Source: a virus. From it: DNA of 35,174 bases. Shown in pieces: positions 14,954-22,402 of the stretch. The notes under the pieces are model-generated. The model was given only the letters and a program-made list of their open reading frames with translations. It ran no database searches and was not told the origin of the DNA. Every line of letters starts with the position of its first letter. Within the stretch, counting starts at the first letter, position 1. Location: positions 1 to 35,174 of the IMG/VR virus record IMGVR_UViG_3300017776_005857. The stretch is one strand, 5' to 3'. Both the position numbers and the translations under genes were made by a program.

Positions 14954-15737
14954 ACGCTTTCCTGGATACGGTGATATTATTTCACCAATTCTCTACACTC
15001 ATTTTATTAGCAGATACTTTAATGTTCCTGCACATTTAAAATTCTTTTATCAGAAGAAACTTTCTGGTGATCCGGCATTTTTTGAAGAACGTGAGATGTA
15101 CGAACACCCAGATAGTGAAGATGTGAGAATGAGAACCGATTATGTTTTTAACAATACTGACAAATCAAATCTCACATGTGATGTATCTTATAGTCATGAA
15201 GGTTTATCAGAGCCGTATCATAAAAAGCACAGTATGCTAGAAGATGTAAAATGGCATAACTACGGATTAGCGAGAGAAGATTTGCGATGGGTTGGGGGTG
15301 AAGAGTATGTTGTTTTTGTAACGACAAAAAATAACCAAGTACCATTTGACAAATATCCCAACAATAGTAAAATGTGGAAAGATCCTCTCTCTAACGATGA
15401 ATGGGACAAACTAGAAAGTTTTCATCATAAAATCAAATACATAGATTACACAACACCAATAGAAGAAGCCGTAGAAATTCTACGTAAGTGTAGACTTGTT
15501 ATCTCATATCATGGTTCTGCGGCATGGCTCGCTCGTTGGCTTGGCTGTCCACAAGTAATTTTCAGCGGAAACCCTAAATTAACTGAGTGGTCTTTTCCTA
15601 ATGCTATTATACGGAGCAAGTTTGATGAACAATTGTGTGTAACAAGCTATGCACTGCATTGTCAGAAAGTCGGTATAGAAAGAACACAACAGTGCATAGG
15701 GCAGATGGAAAGACAGATCAAACACGGCGCGGCTTGA
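14928..15737 (+). CDS. Glycosyltransferase-like protein (GT-B fold)
   Basis: 269 residues starting inside the nuclease gene (26-nt overlap) with GGAA just upstream of the ATG. The N-terminus GYGDIISPILYTHFISRYF has the GxGDii pattern of heptosyltransferase-type GT-B enzymes. The C-terminal part, TTPIEEAVEILRKCRLVISY followed by HGSAAWLARWLGCPQVIFSG, is the nucleotide-sugar-binding region of that fold: a residue pair watching for a conserved glycine or histidine, then a helix, then a strand. It should transfer a sugar from an NDP donor. Together with the epimerase two genes on it forms a second sugar-related locus outside the island. Confidence 0.7.
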   Translation: MNSINVAYRRFPGYGDIISPILYTHFISRYFNVPAHLKFFYQKKLSGDPAFFEEREMYEHPDSEDVRMRTDYVFNNTDKSNLTCDVSYSHEGLSEPYHKKHSMLEDVKWHNYGLAREDLRWVGGEEYVVFVTTKNNQVPFDKYPNNSKMWKDPLSNDEWDKLESFHHKIKYIDYTTPIEEAVEILRKCRLVISYHGSAAWLARWLGCPQVIFSGNPKLTEWSFPNAIIRSKFDEQLCVTSYALHCQKVGIERTQQCIGQMERQIKHGAA

Positions 15738-15762
15738 CATATTCTGTCAAGTATTATATAAT
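15734..15762 (+). promoter_or_regulatory. Perfect sigma-70 promoter (TTGACA-17-TATAAT)
   Basis: TTGACA 15734-15739 (overlapping the stop of the glycosyltransferase gene) and TATAAT 15757-15762, 17 bp apart. The start would be near 15769, ~23 nt before the ATG at 15792. It should drive the small gene 15792, the epimerase and genes 33 and 59. Confidence 0.88.
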
Positions 15763-15791
15763 TGTAAATTAAATGTAACAGGAGAGCAGAA

Positions 15792-15971
15792 ATGCTTGAA
15801 GTAACACGAATCAAAAAGACCGGAGAAATTGTATATCCTGTCGGTAAACAGGACGCAATGCACACGCTGGTTCTTTTTCCCCACGAAACTAAAACTCATC
15901 GCGGAGACTTAGGTGTAGTACAAGCGGTGCGTAATGAAAATCTTAAAAAGGATAGAGAGACGTTGATGTGA
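15792..15971 (+). CDS. Hypothetical small protein (59 aa)
   Basis: 59 codons behind a good ribosome site (AGGAGAG, 5 nt before the ATG) and right behind a perfect promoter, so expression is likely strong and early. The sequence is beta-rich and mixed in charge (MLEVTRIKKTGEIVYPVG, then HTLVLFPHETKTHRGDLGVV). No family recognised. The stop overlaps the epimerase GTG start. Confidence 0.72.
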   Translation: MLEVTRIKKTGEIVYPVGKQDAMHTLVLFPHETKTHRGDLGVVQAVRNENLKKDRETLM

Positions 15972-16840
15972 ACAAACGTCCTCATATCATAGTTACTGGG
16001 GGGTGTGGATTTATTGGATCTGCACTCACTTTTTCTCTTGCAGTAATGAATGATTATCGCGTTACTGTGATTGATGATATGAGACAGGGTACAGTTAAGT
16101 TTGAAGGGTGCGACAACATCAATTACTTACATGCAGATGTTGCTAGTGTTAGTTTTGAGCATTTGCGATATCTAGATAGACCACTAGCAATCTTTCATCT
16201 TGCTAACACTCCTAGAGTGCGTCAGTCATACAAGTACCCGACAGAAACAATCGGCAACAACATAAACACTACTCTCTCTGTTCTTGATTGGGCAAGAAAA
16301 TTTAAAACACGATTGTTATTTGCTACTTCTTCAAGTACTCAATATGATGACTCAGTAAACCCATACACATGGAGTAAGGCAGTCTGTCAATCAATGATTA
16401 CGCTGTATGATAGTCTGTATGGTGTCAATCATACAATGATGTATTTTTATAACGTGTATGGTCCTGGGGAAGCAGATTACGGTGAATACAGCACAGTAAT
16501 TCGTTCATTCAAGAAAAAATATTTAGCCGGCGATCCTTTAGTTATATACGGTAGCGGTAAAAAAACTAGAGACTTTACTCATATTGACGATGTTGTTGTC
16601 GGTATGTTAGACTTACTGTTTGATGGTGATTATCCAGCAGAAGCGCATTTTGGATCAAATGATCCTAAATCAATTTTATCCATTGCTGAAAAATTCAATC
16701 ATCCTATCGTGCATGAATTTGATAAGCCCGGCGAGGCACAAAACACACATTGTAAGCACCCATATAGGGACACGGTTTGCAATGTATACGATTACATAGA
16801 AATGTGGTTAGAGGATCAAAAAGATGAAGTTAGTTGTTAA
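15968..16840 (+). CDS. NAD-dependent sugar epimerase/dehydratase (extended SDR, GalE-like)
   Basis: 290 residues from GTG 15968. NAD-binding motif VTGGCGFIGS (9-18), the acidic VIDDM strand end (34-38), FHLAN (76-80), and the catalytic YxxxK as PYTWSK (Tyr133, Lys137) preceded by SSSTQY, with the upstream serine of the triad. NVYGPG and the C-terminal RDFTHIDDVV are standard for UDP-glucose 4-epimerase/UDP-glucuronate-type enzymes. The sugar nucleotide is unknown. It is short by ~30 residues but has every catalytic part. The 3' end overlaps gene 33 by 17 nt, so a sugar enzyme sits directly in the replication/late-transcription operon. Confidence 0.88.
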   Translation: MNKRPHIIVTGGCGFIGSALTFSLAVMNDYRVTVIDDMRQGTVKFEGCDNINYLHADVASVSFEHLRYLDRPLAIFHLANTPRVRQSYKYPTETIGNNINTTLSVLDWARKFKTRLLFATSSSTQYDDSVNPYTWSKAVCQSMITLYDSLYGVNHTMMYFYNVYGPGEADYGEYSTVIRSFKKKYLAGDPLVIYGSGKKTRDFTHIDDVVVGMLDLLFDGDYPAEAHFGSNDPKSILSIAEKFNHPIVHEFDKPGEAQNTHCKHPYRDTVCNVYDYIEMWLEDQKDEVSC

Positions 16841-17108
16841 TAATACTTCAGGAAAAGAAAAACTCAATGATGTTTATCTGCTTACAAAGGAGTTTACTAC
16901 CCCTAGTGAGTTTTCGCAATTTATTGAAAAGACTGCATATTCTTTGAATCTGAGTTGCATGGATGTTCTGATTGATTACTGTCAGAAAAGAGAGATTGAT
17001 CTAGAAGGCGTATCTCGCTTGCTCTCAGCATCGTTAAAAGAAAAGATTCGTGTTGAAGCACAAGACCTTAATTTGTTGAAAGGAAAAGAACACAAACTTC
17101 CTATCTAA
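16824..17108 (+). CDS. 33: Late promoter transcription accessory protein gp33
   Basis: 94 residues. The C-terminal part shows the gp33 pattern: FIEKTAYSLNLSCMDVLIDY, then LKEKIRVEAQDLNLL. T4 gp33 binds the RNA polymerase flap and bridges it to the sliding clamp for late transcription, replacing part of sigma-70 together with gp55. The position directly before gene 59 and gene 32 is the T4 order (33-59-32), which supports the call. GAGG lies 7-10 nt before the ATG. TATAAATA motifs in this window are the expected targets. Confidence 0.82.
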   Translation: MKLVVNNTSGKEKLNDVYLLTKEFTTPSEFSQFIEKTAYSLNLSCMDVLIDYCQKREIDLEGVSRLLSASLKEKIRVEAQDLNLLKGKEHKLPI

Positions 17109-17109
17109 A

Positions 17110-17697
17110 ATGGAACCATTTCTTGTCTACAAGATGTATCTCGCGCTCAAATTGCACTTCACCACCGAGAGTTATGATATAACAAAACATCGGGGCGCAG
17201 TTAGGGGCAAGAAAGAGACGTTTTTGCAACGAAAAGATTTGACTGCTATACGAAAATTAGCACGTGATTTCTCGCAAAAAGAAATAAGAGACTTTCTTGT
17301 TGCCAACTTTGTTAGTGGAAATAGATGGGGCGGTGTGTTCGACGCACAAGCAATGGATATATATAATGAGTGGTTAGTGCAAAAGAAACGTGTTATGTAT
17401 ACTTTTGCGACAGACCTAGATTACATTCTCATGGAGATGGAGAAGCGGGGCGTCACAAACGCTATAAATAGTGATGAGCATCCTTTAATAATGAAACTTT
17501 TGTTAGGCAGTAAAATTTCACTTGAGACAGTTGTAATATTAGACCGTCTTTATAGCTTTACTGACAAAATTAAAGATGACTTTGTTTTAAAGGATACTTG
17601 TTTGCTAGTGAAGAAGTACAAGCCATTTCTGTCAGTAGACAGTATTAAGGTGGCTAAATTACAAGATAAACTTGACATGGTAACAGGAAATGTCTAA
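17110..17697 (+). CDS. 59: Helicase loader gp59
   Basis: 195 residues, length as in T4 gp59 (217). It starts with the MEPFLVYKMYLALKLHF helix and contains QKEIRDFLVANFVSG, then DIYNEWLVQKKRVMYTFATD, matching the gp59 helices that contact branched DNA and gp41. It loads the replicative helicase on forked DNA coated with gp32. It lies between 33 and 32 as in T4. There is no clear ribosome site; it starts one base after the gene 33 stop and is probably coupled. Confidence 0.9.
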   Translation: MEPFLVYKMYLALKLHFTTESYDITKHRGAVRGKKETFLQRKDLTAIRKLARDFSQKEIRDFLVANFVSGNRWGGVFDAQAMDIYNEWLVQKKRVMYTFATDLDYILMEMEKRGVTNAINSDEHPLIMKLLLGSKISLETVVILDRLYSFTDKIKDDFVLKDTCLLVKKYKPFLSVDSIKVAKLQDKLDMVTGNV

Positions 17698-17869
17698 GAC
17701 GTTAAAGAAACATATTACAAAAGATACAAAAATAAAGCGTATAAAAGATAAGTCATATATTGACAAACACCCTAAGAATCTATATAATGTACTTAACGAT
17801 GAAGATTTATATGATGAGTTAGTTGACGCTTCATCTGTTATAGCGAAAATACAACGCAATACACACTAA
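17690..17869 (+). CDS. Hypothetical small basic protein (59 aa)
   Basis: 59 codons starting 8 nt before the gene 59 stop, with AGGA before the ATG. Basic first half (KKHITKDTKIKRIKDKSYID), acidic second half (LNDEDLYDELVDAS). A perfect sigma-70 promoter for gene 32 lies inside its coding sequence. No family recognised. Confidence 0.6.
   Translation: MSKTLKKHITKDTKIKRIKDKSYIDKHPKNLYNVLNDEDLYDELVDASSVIAKIQRNTH
17760..17788 (+). promoter_or_regulatory. Perfect sigma-70 promoter before gene 32
   Basis: TTGACA 17760-17765, TATAAT 17783-17788, 17-bp spacer; it lies within the small gene 17690-17869. The expected start is near 17795, giving a leader of ~99 nt to gene 32. The downstream flank (TATAATGTACTT) is identical to that of the promoter at 20241-20269. 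Confidence 0.85.
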
Positions 17870-17893
17870 TACAACGTATACAAGGAGAAACAC

Positions 17894-18793
17894 ATGGCGT
17901 TCAATAATCTTTCTGAACTTCGTAAGGCTCGCGGCTCTTTTGAGAACTTGATGAGTGAAGTTGAAAAAATGAATAAGCCCGAGTCAAGTCAAAGAAATGG
18001 CGACGACCGAATTTGGAAACCCACTGTAGATCAAGCCGGCAATGGCTATGCAGTGATTCGTTTCCTTCCTGCACCTAAGGGCGAGGACATGCCCTGGGTA
18101 AGAATCTGGGATCATGGCTTTCAAGGACCAACAGGGAAGTGGTACATCGAAAAGTCTCTTACTACTCTTAGTCAACAAGATCCAATTTCAGAGATGAACA
18201 GTGAACTCTGGAATAATGGCACTGAGGCTGGTAAAGAGCAAGCCCGCAAGCAAAAGCGGCGTCTCTCTTACTACTCAAACATTCTTGTTGTTAAGGATCC
18301 TAGTAACCCGTCTAATGAGGGTAAAGTTTTCCTTTACAAGTTTGGAAAGAAAATTTTTGACAAAATTTCAGATCAAATGCAACCTCAATTTGAAGACGAA
18401 ACACCAGTAAATCCTTTCGATTTCTGGGAAGGTTGTAACTTCAAACTGAAGATTCGCAACGTCGAAGGCTATCGTAACTATGACAAGTCTGAGTTTGAAT
18501 CTGCGTCTCCTCTTGCTGACTCTGATGAAGAGATTGAAGCAACGTGGAATCAACAACATTCACTCTCTGAGTTGATCGATCCTTCAAACTTTAAATCATA
18601 TGATGAACTCAAGTCTAAACTTGAAATGGTCTTGAAAGGTGGTGCGTCTTTATCTACTGCCGCCAAGATCGCTGAAGTAGATACAGCAGACAATGAGTAC
18701 CTTGACAAAATCACTTCTGCGGCATCAGTAGAATCTAATCTTAGCGATGACGATGATACTATGTCATACTTTTCTAAGTTAGCAGAAGATTAA
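17894..18793 (+). CDS. 32: Single-stranded DNA-binding protein gp32
   Basis: 299 residues, as T4 gp32 (301). The N-terminus MAFNNLSELRKARGSFENL contains the LAST-type cooperativity region. The core has RFLPAPKGEDMPWVRIWDH and the conserved NILVVKDPSNPSNEGKVFLY (the T4 sequence NILVVKDP...ENEGKVF), and the C-terminal tail is acidic (SDDDDTMSYFSKLAED), which recruits replication partners. The cysteines that bind zinc in T4 gp32 are missing: the only cysteine in the protein is in WEGCNF. It has a strong AAGGAGA site 5 nt before the ATG and its own perfect promoter. Confidence 0.96.
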   Translation: MAFNNLSELRKARGSFENLMSEVEKMNKPESSQRNGDDRIWKPTVDQAGNGYAVIRFLPAPKGEDMPWVRIWDHGFQGPTGKWYIEKSLTTLSQQDPISEMNSELWNNGTEAGKEQARKQKRRLSYYSNILVVKDPSNPSNEGKVFLYKFGKKIFDKISDQMQPQFEDETPVNPFDFWEGCNFKLKIRNVEGYRNYDKSEFESASPLADSDEEIEATWNQQHSLSELIDPSNFKSYDELKSKLEMVLKGGASLSTAAKIAEVDTADNEYLDKITSAASVESNLSDDDDTMSYFSKLAED

Positions 18794-18835
18794 TCGTTAT
18801 ATATAGTTTAGTGTGAATACACTATGGAGACTATT

Positions 18836-19747
18836 ATGAAATTTTTTAGTAAAGTAATCATGGCGAGTCTGTGTGTCTTTTCTATGACTGCCTGTGCTGG
18901 TAATCAGGCGGCTCAGGACTACTATGTTGCTATGCAAGCGGCGGCAAATGCCAACGCTTCTGTATCAGCGGCTAAGTACGAGGCACTCGCTCGACTCGCT
19001 CAATCAGGCGATCCTGGCGCATCTACAGCCGCAGTAATGGCTATTGCGTTGACAAAGGATGATGCAGTCACTCCTCAGTACATTGAAAACTCTGCTCTGA
19101 AGTGGGCACAAGTTTTGGCATCACCTGTTGCAACATTGGGTGGATTGTGGATTCAATCAGATGTGGCTAAAAACGCATCAAACAATGCAAAAGAAATCCA
19201 GATGGCTAGTTTTGATGCTAATACTGCAATTCAGTTAGGTCAACAGGGTATGGTTGGTGATTTGGTCGGTGATCTGAGTACTGGTTGGAGCACTAGTGCC
19301 GCCGCTGGTGGTGCCGCTACTGCTGATATTGCAATTGCAGGATTTACTGCATTGAATACAGCTGGTGGTCAAACTGCTGATGTCGCTATCGCTGGTATGA
19401 CTACCATTGGCGATGTTGCTACTGCTGGGTTCACTCAGATTGGTGCTACTGCTGAAGACGGTATCAATGCAACGAGTGCAGTCGGTCTTGCTGGTATGAC
19501 TAGTCTTGTGACTCTAGGTACTACTGGCATTGCCGCGACTGAGAACACTGGTATTAGTCTTGGTACTACGGGAATGACTAGCCTCGTCACTCAGAATGAT
19601 TCTTGGTTGGATTATTCTACGACACGGGACGCTAACATCTCTGGTATTCTTGCAGACTTCAATGCTACGATTCAACAGTTGGGCGCTGATCTTGCAACAC
19701 CGATCACGTGTACTGATGATGGGTCAGGAAACTTTACCTGTCAGTGA
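18836..19747 (+). CDS. Phage-encoded lipoprotein with Ala/Gly/Thr repeats
   Basis: 303 residues from ATG 18836, chosen because GGAG lies 6 nt upstream; ATG 18824 has no such site. MKFFSKVIMASLCVFSMTAC is a lipoprotein signal with the lipobox cysteine at 20, so the mature protein should be acylated and anchored in a host membrane. The body is Ala-rich and helical to ~150. Residues ~160-252 consist of degenerate 14-18-residue repeats with an IAGxTxxG core (ADIAIAGFTALN, ADVAIAGMTTIG, AVGLAGMTSLVTLG). Two cysteines at the C-terminus (292, 302) could pair. It follows gene 32 directly and ends in a strong terminator. Function unknown; surface exclusion or lysis-related roles are possible. Confidence 0.8.
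   Translation: MKFFSKVIMASLCVFSMTACAGNQAAQDYYVAMQAAANANASVSAAKYEALARLAQSGDPGASTAAVMAIALTKDDAVTPQYIENSALKWAQVLASPVATLGGLWIQSDVAKNASNNAKEIQMASFDANTAIQLGQQGMVGDLVGDLSTGWSTSAAAGGAATADIAIAGFTALNTAGGQTADVAIAGMTTIGDVATAGFTQIGATAEDGINATSAVGLAGMTSLVTLGTTGIAATENTGISLGTTGMTSLVTQNDSWLDYSTTRDANISGILADFNATIQQLGADLATPITCTDDGSGNFTCQ
19313..19591 (+). repeat. Degenerate tandem repeats inside the lipoprotein gene
   Basis: Coding repeats of ~14-18 codons with the protein core (V/I)AGxTxxG; the segment encoding GMTSLVT appears twice almost unchanged (codons ~220-226 and ~246-252). The repeats are diverged at DNA level, so this is an old repeat rather than a recent expansion. Confidence 0.55.
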
Positions 19748-19765
19748 TTATAGCTTGGGAAGCAC

Positions 19766-19789
19766 AGGGCACTTCGGTGCCCTTTTTTT
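19766..19789 (+). terminator. Rho-independent terminator with TTCG tetraloop
   Basis: AGGGCAC (19766-19772), loop TTCG, GTGCCCT (19777-19783), followed by a T run (7 Ts at 19783-19789, the first of which closes the stem). It sits 18 bp behind the lipoprotein stop and terminates plus-strand transcription. The minus-strand endolysin gene ends just beside it; the minus-strand side lacks a T tract. Confidence 0.92.
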
Positions 19790-20231
19790 ATACTTTTTCT
19801 AGACGCTTCATTAGACGCTCTGCACGTTTCGTAACTTGATCGTACCAAAGCGAGTCTCTTCCTTCTACACCAGCACGTTCCCAATCACAGTCTTCTAGTG
19901 CGGCACGAAAGTTTTTGAATTTAGATAGGCGGGTTCGACCCATGTTGAACATCATGTTCACAAGCACTTCTTGCACTTCATCAGGCCAATTGTGAAAAGT
20001 GTCTCCGTAGAGTGCAACACATTCGTCTATTGCCAAGTCAAGATCGCGCTCAAAACACTCACGGACACGCTCTTCACTAACAGGGGTTCCGACTTCTTCT
20101 CCATGCTCTGGATCTGACTCAAGGACGAGGTGTCCGACTCCAAAGGTTGCATACCCAAGATGGTCAAGATAAATCTCATTTACGACTCCCTCATCGATTT
20201 TAAGCTGTTCAAATACTGCGTCCCTGTTCAT
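19788..20231 (-). CDS. Endolysin, T4-lysozyme type (GH24 muramidase)
   Basis: 147 residues. The N-terminus carries the GH24 catalytic set: LKIDEGVVNEIYLDHLGYAT with Glu14, Asp23 and Thr29 at T4 lysozyme spacing (Glu11/Asp20/Thr26), then FGVGHLV. It cleaves peptidoglycan between MurNAc and GlcNAc. No signal peptide or membrane helix is present, so a holin is needed for release. The length is close to T4 e (164). It is oriented against the genes on both sides. The GGGGT before the ATG is the likely ribosome site. The tail spike gp5 in this phage lacks its own lysozyme domain, so this could also serve entry, but a free lysin is the simpler reading. Confidence 0.92.
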   Translation of the reverse strand: MNRDAVFEQLKIDEGVVNEIYLDHLGYATFGVGHLVLESDPEHGEEVGTPVSEERVRECFERDLDLAIDECVALYGDTFHNWPDEVQEVLVNMMFNMGRTRLSKFKNFRAALEDCDWERAGVEGRDSLWYDQVTKRAERLMKRLEKV

Positions 20232-20240
20232 TTTTACCCC

Positions 20241-20269
20241 TTGACAGTTAATAAATAGTGTTGTATAAT
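20241..20269 (+). promoter_or_regulatory. Perfect sigma-70 promoter before small membrane protein
   Basis: TTGACA 20241-20246, TATAAT 20264-20269, spacer 17 bp. The start would be near 20276, 20 nt before the ATG at 20296. The TATAATGTACTT segment is shared with the gene 32 promoter. Confidence 0.87.
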
Positions 20270-20295
20270 GTACTTATATACAAAAGGATACTGAT

Positions 20296-20475
20296 ATGGA
20301 TTATTCTGTAATTATTGGCTATGTTGTAGGCACGTTCTTCGGTCTTTACTTCGGATATCACCGTGGAATGGTACAGGGTATCGTCAAAACAATGGACCAT
20401 CTAATCCAAGGAAACTTTCTCAAAGCCTTCGTTAATGAAGACGGTGAAATCGAATTAGAGGCTTTGGAAGATTAG
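20296..20475 (+). CDS. Small single-pass membrane protein (59 aa)
   Basis: 59 codons behind AAAGGAT and a perfect promoter. Residues 4-20 form one Gly-rich hydrophobic helix (SVIIGYVVGTFFGLYFG), followed by HRGMVQGIVKTMDH and an acidic tail (NEDGEIELEALED). One helix with a short exposed tail, next to the endolysin but divergent, makes a lysis helper conceivable; I would not call it a holin. The 3' end overlaps the tape-measure gene (opposite strand) by 4 nt. Confidence 0.72.
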   Translation: MDYSVIIGYVVGTFFGLYFGYHRGMVQGIVKTMDHLIQGNFLKAFVNEDGEIELEALED

Positions 20476-22397
20476 CCTCCATATCTAGAATCTTGATATC
20501 TCTGTATCGTACTACTAGCAGGCCTTACACTTAACGGTGCAGTCACGATCGGCGGTGGCGATGATCCTCCCCCGCTATTATTCGTAATGTTATTTATTAT
20601 AGGTTGCATTGATTGCTCAGACGCGGCGGATTCTGTTGCTTGTGCTACTGCAGGGCCTGTTTGTTTTTCTGCTTGATATATAGTTTGACCTTGAGTGGGA
20701 ATTTCTCTGCCTCGTTTTTCGCCAACTACGTCAGTTGATCCTTCTTGTTTTTCAATTGAGGCTTGGCCTTCACTTGACGCTGACATAGAAGACCCGCCTC
20801 CTACAGCTTCAAAATCTTTTATTTGTGCTAGTCGAGACTTTACCATATTCATGTCTTCATCACCAAGATCATCATCTGCAATGATTGCTTGAAGTTGTGC
20901 AGGGTCTGTTGTCTGTGCTAGAATCTCAGGATTGATCTCACTGTCTCCTAGCATGTCTTTATCATATAGTCCGCTGTCTTCTGCGGCCTCTAATGCGGCT
21001 TCTCCTGATGTTGTTGTGAGCGCATCTCCAATACCTTCTCCTGCCGCTCCTCCTGCAAAGTACCCTAATGCACCACCCACGATACCACCGATAGCAGTAC
21101 CTACAACAGGCACCACAGAACCGATTGCGGCGCCTGCCGCCGCTCCTGCTAAAGCACCTGCCGCACCGCCGCCAGCTTTTGTGACTGCTTCTGTTTTACC
21201 AGCAGTTTCATCTTGTTCGGTGTATGCTTGACCCGTCTCTGGATTTATTTCCCCAGATTCTACTAACTGATCTGCTTGTTGAAATCCTTGATAGCCTTCA
21301 TATATTGAAGCACCAACGGCTAATGGTGCCGCCGCTCTGCCCATAAGACCCAGGGCTCCTTTGCCAGCACCTTTAAACATTCCTCCCATACGTTTCATCA
21401 TAGAAGGTTTGCCACCAGGAGACTTGCCACCAGGAGCGCCGCCTTTGTTCTTGCCAAAGCCAAATTTTGATAACATTGCATCGAACAGTCCAGGACCGCT
21501 ATCTTCGCTATCCCCGCTCTTACCATCACGGATGTCTTCGAGGACTTTGAGCATGTCTTGTAATACTTCTGTTTGCTTTTCTGCTTGTGTTTCTTTGTCT
21601 ATACCAGAGAAAAGACTTTTTCCTTTACCCGCAGACGCTTCTTTTTTACCAACTACAGTACCGCCACCAGACGCTTCTTTTTTACCGCCTGTATCACTAG
21701 CCGCACCTCCAAAAAATCCGAGACCTTCTTCTCCTGATGCGAGCCCAATTGCTTGCTGTTGTTTTTCTCTTTCTACCTCGGCTTTAGCTTGCGACTCTTT
21801 AGAACCCACGCCAAACATTCTTTCTAAACTGAACGCTTGTTTGACTTGTTCTCCTAGACCAACGCCCTTATCGACGTTGAAAAGTTCTCTTGTTTTTCCC
21901 TTTATCCCTCCGAATCTTTCTTCGGATTTAACTTCATCTGCCAATCCAGCTGTCACTTGACTTGCTAGTTCTTGTGCTTGTTCATCGTTGCCAGCGGACT
22001 GTTTAATTCTTTCAATTTGTTTATAAATTTCTATGGACTTTTCTGAAAATTCTTTGGCGTTGTACTTGTGAGAATCTTTGAAAAGATCAATAAGTTTTTT
22101 TAGTTCTTCTCCAAACTCAGGATTACTATCAGATAGCTCTTGCAGTTGTTTTAAGATTGGTTGCATGTTCTGCATCATAATAGAAGCCGCTTTGGACGAA
22201 ACCTGAGCGCCAGTAGAACCTGCACCAGTAGCCGCAGACGATCCAGTTCTAATAGCGTCTGCAATTTTAGACACAGGTGCTTTGTCGTTGAAACGACCTG
22301 TCTCACGATCTCTAACATTAGAACCAGTTAGTTCTGGATCCATCAGATCGCGTCCCCCGACTGAATAGCCGCCTACTCTTAATTCATCGTTTGGCAT
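20472..22397 (-). CDS. Tail tape-measure-like / baseplate hub protein (gp29 role)
   Basis: 641 residues, similar in size to T4 gp29 (590). It is rich in Gly, Ala, Ser and Glu, with long helical stretches (residues ~70-150 and 270-290), Gly/Lys-rich linkers and a strongly hydrophobic Gly/Ala segment (~409-455) of the kind found in tape measures. It ends with a Pro-rich tail. No catalytic motif. Position is the main evidence: it directly follows genes 26 and 51, matching the general tube-chaperone-tape measure order of tailed phages. Identification is by context and composition, not by residue-level family match. Confidence 0.68.
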   Translation of the reverse strand: MPNDELRVGGYSVGGRDLMDPELTGSNVRDRETGRFNDKAPVSKIADAIRTGSSAATGAGSTGAQVSSKAASIMMQNMQPILKQLQELSDSNPEFGEELKKLIDLFKDSHKYNAKEFSEKSIEIYKQIERIKQSAGNDEQAQELASQVTAGLADEVKSEERFGGIKGKTRELFNVDKGVGLGEQVKQAFSLERMFGVGSKESQAKAEVEREKQQQAIGLASGEEGLGFFGGAASDTGGKKEASGGGTVVGKKEASAGKGKSLFSGIDKETQAEKQTEVLQDMLKVLEDIRDGKSGDSEDSGPGLFDAMLSKFGFGKNKGGAPGGKSPGGKPSMMKRMGGMFKGAGKGALGLMGRAAAPLAVGASIYEGYQGFQQADQLVESGEINPETGQAYTEQDETAGKTEAVTKAGGGAAGALAGAAAGAAIGSVVPVVGTAIGGIVGGALGYFAGGAAGEGIGDALTTTSGEAALEAAEDSGLYDKDMLGDSEINPEILAQTTDPAQLQAIIADDDLGDEDMNMVKSRLAQIKDFEAVGGGSSMSASSEGQASIEKQEGSTDVVGEKRGREIPTQGQTIYQAEKQTGPAVAQATESAASEQSMQPIINNITNNSGGGSSPPPIVTAPLSVRPASSTIQRYQDSRYGG

Positions 22398-22402
22398 TTA
22401 AA

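Noticed and set aside
17463-17470. TATAAATA inside gene 59
   Set aside because: Exact late motif but in the middle of a conserved coding region; AT-rich chance match cannot be excluded.
18824-18835. ATG 18824 as the lipoprotein start
   Set aside because: ATG 18836 has GGAG at 6 nt and gives a standard short lipoprotein signal; 18824 lies in a small hairpin (18809-18824) and has no ribosome site.
20695-21960. Plus-strand Pro/Ser/Ala-rich frames opposite the tape-measure gene
   Set aside because: They mirror the Gly/Ala-rich codons of the minus-strand gene; no ribosome sites and unnatural composition.
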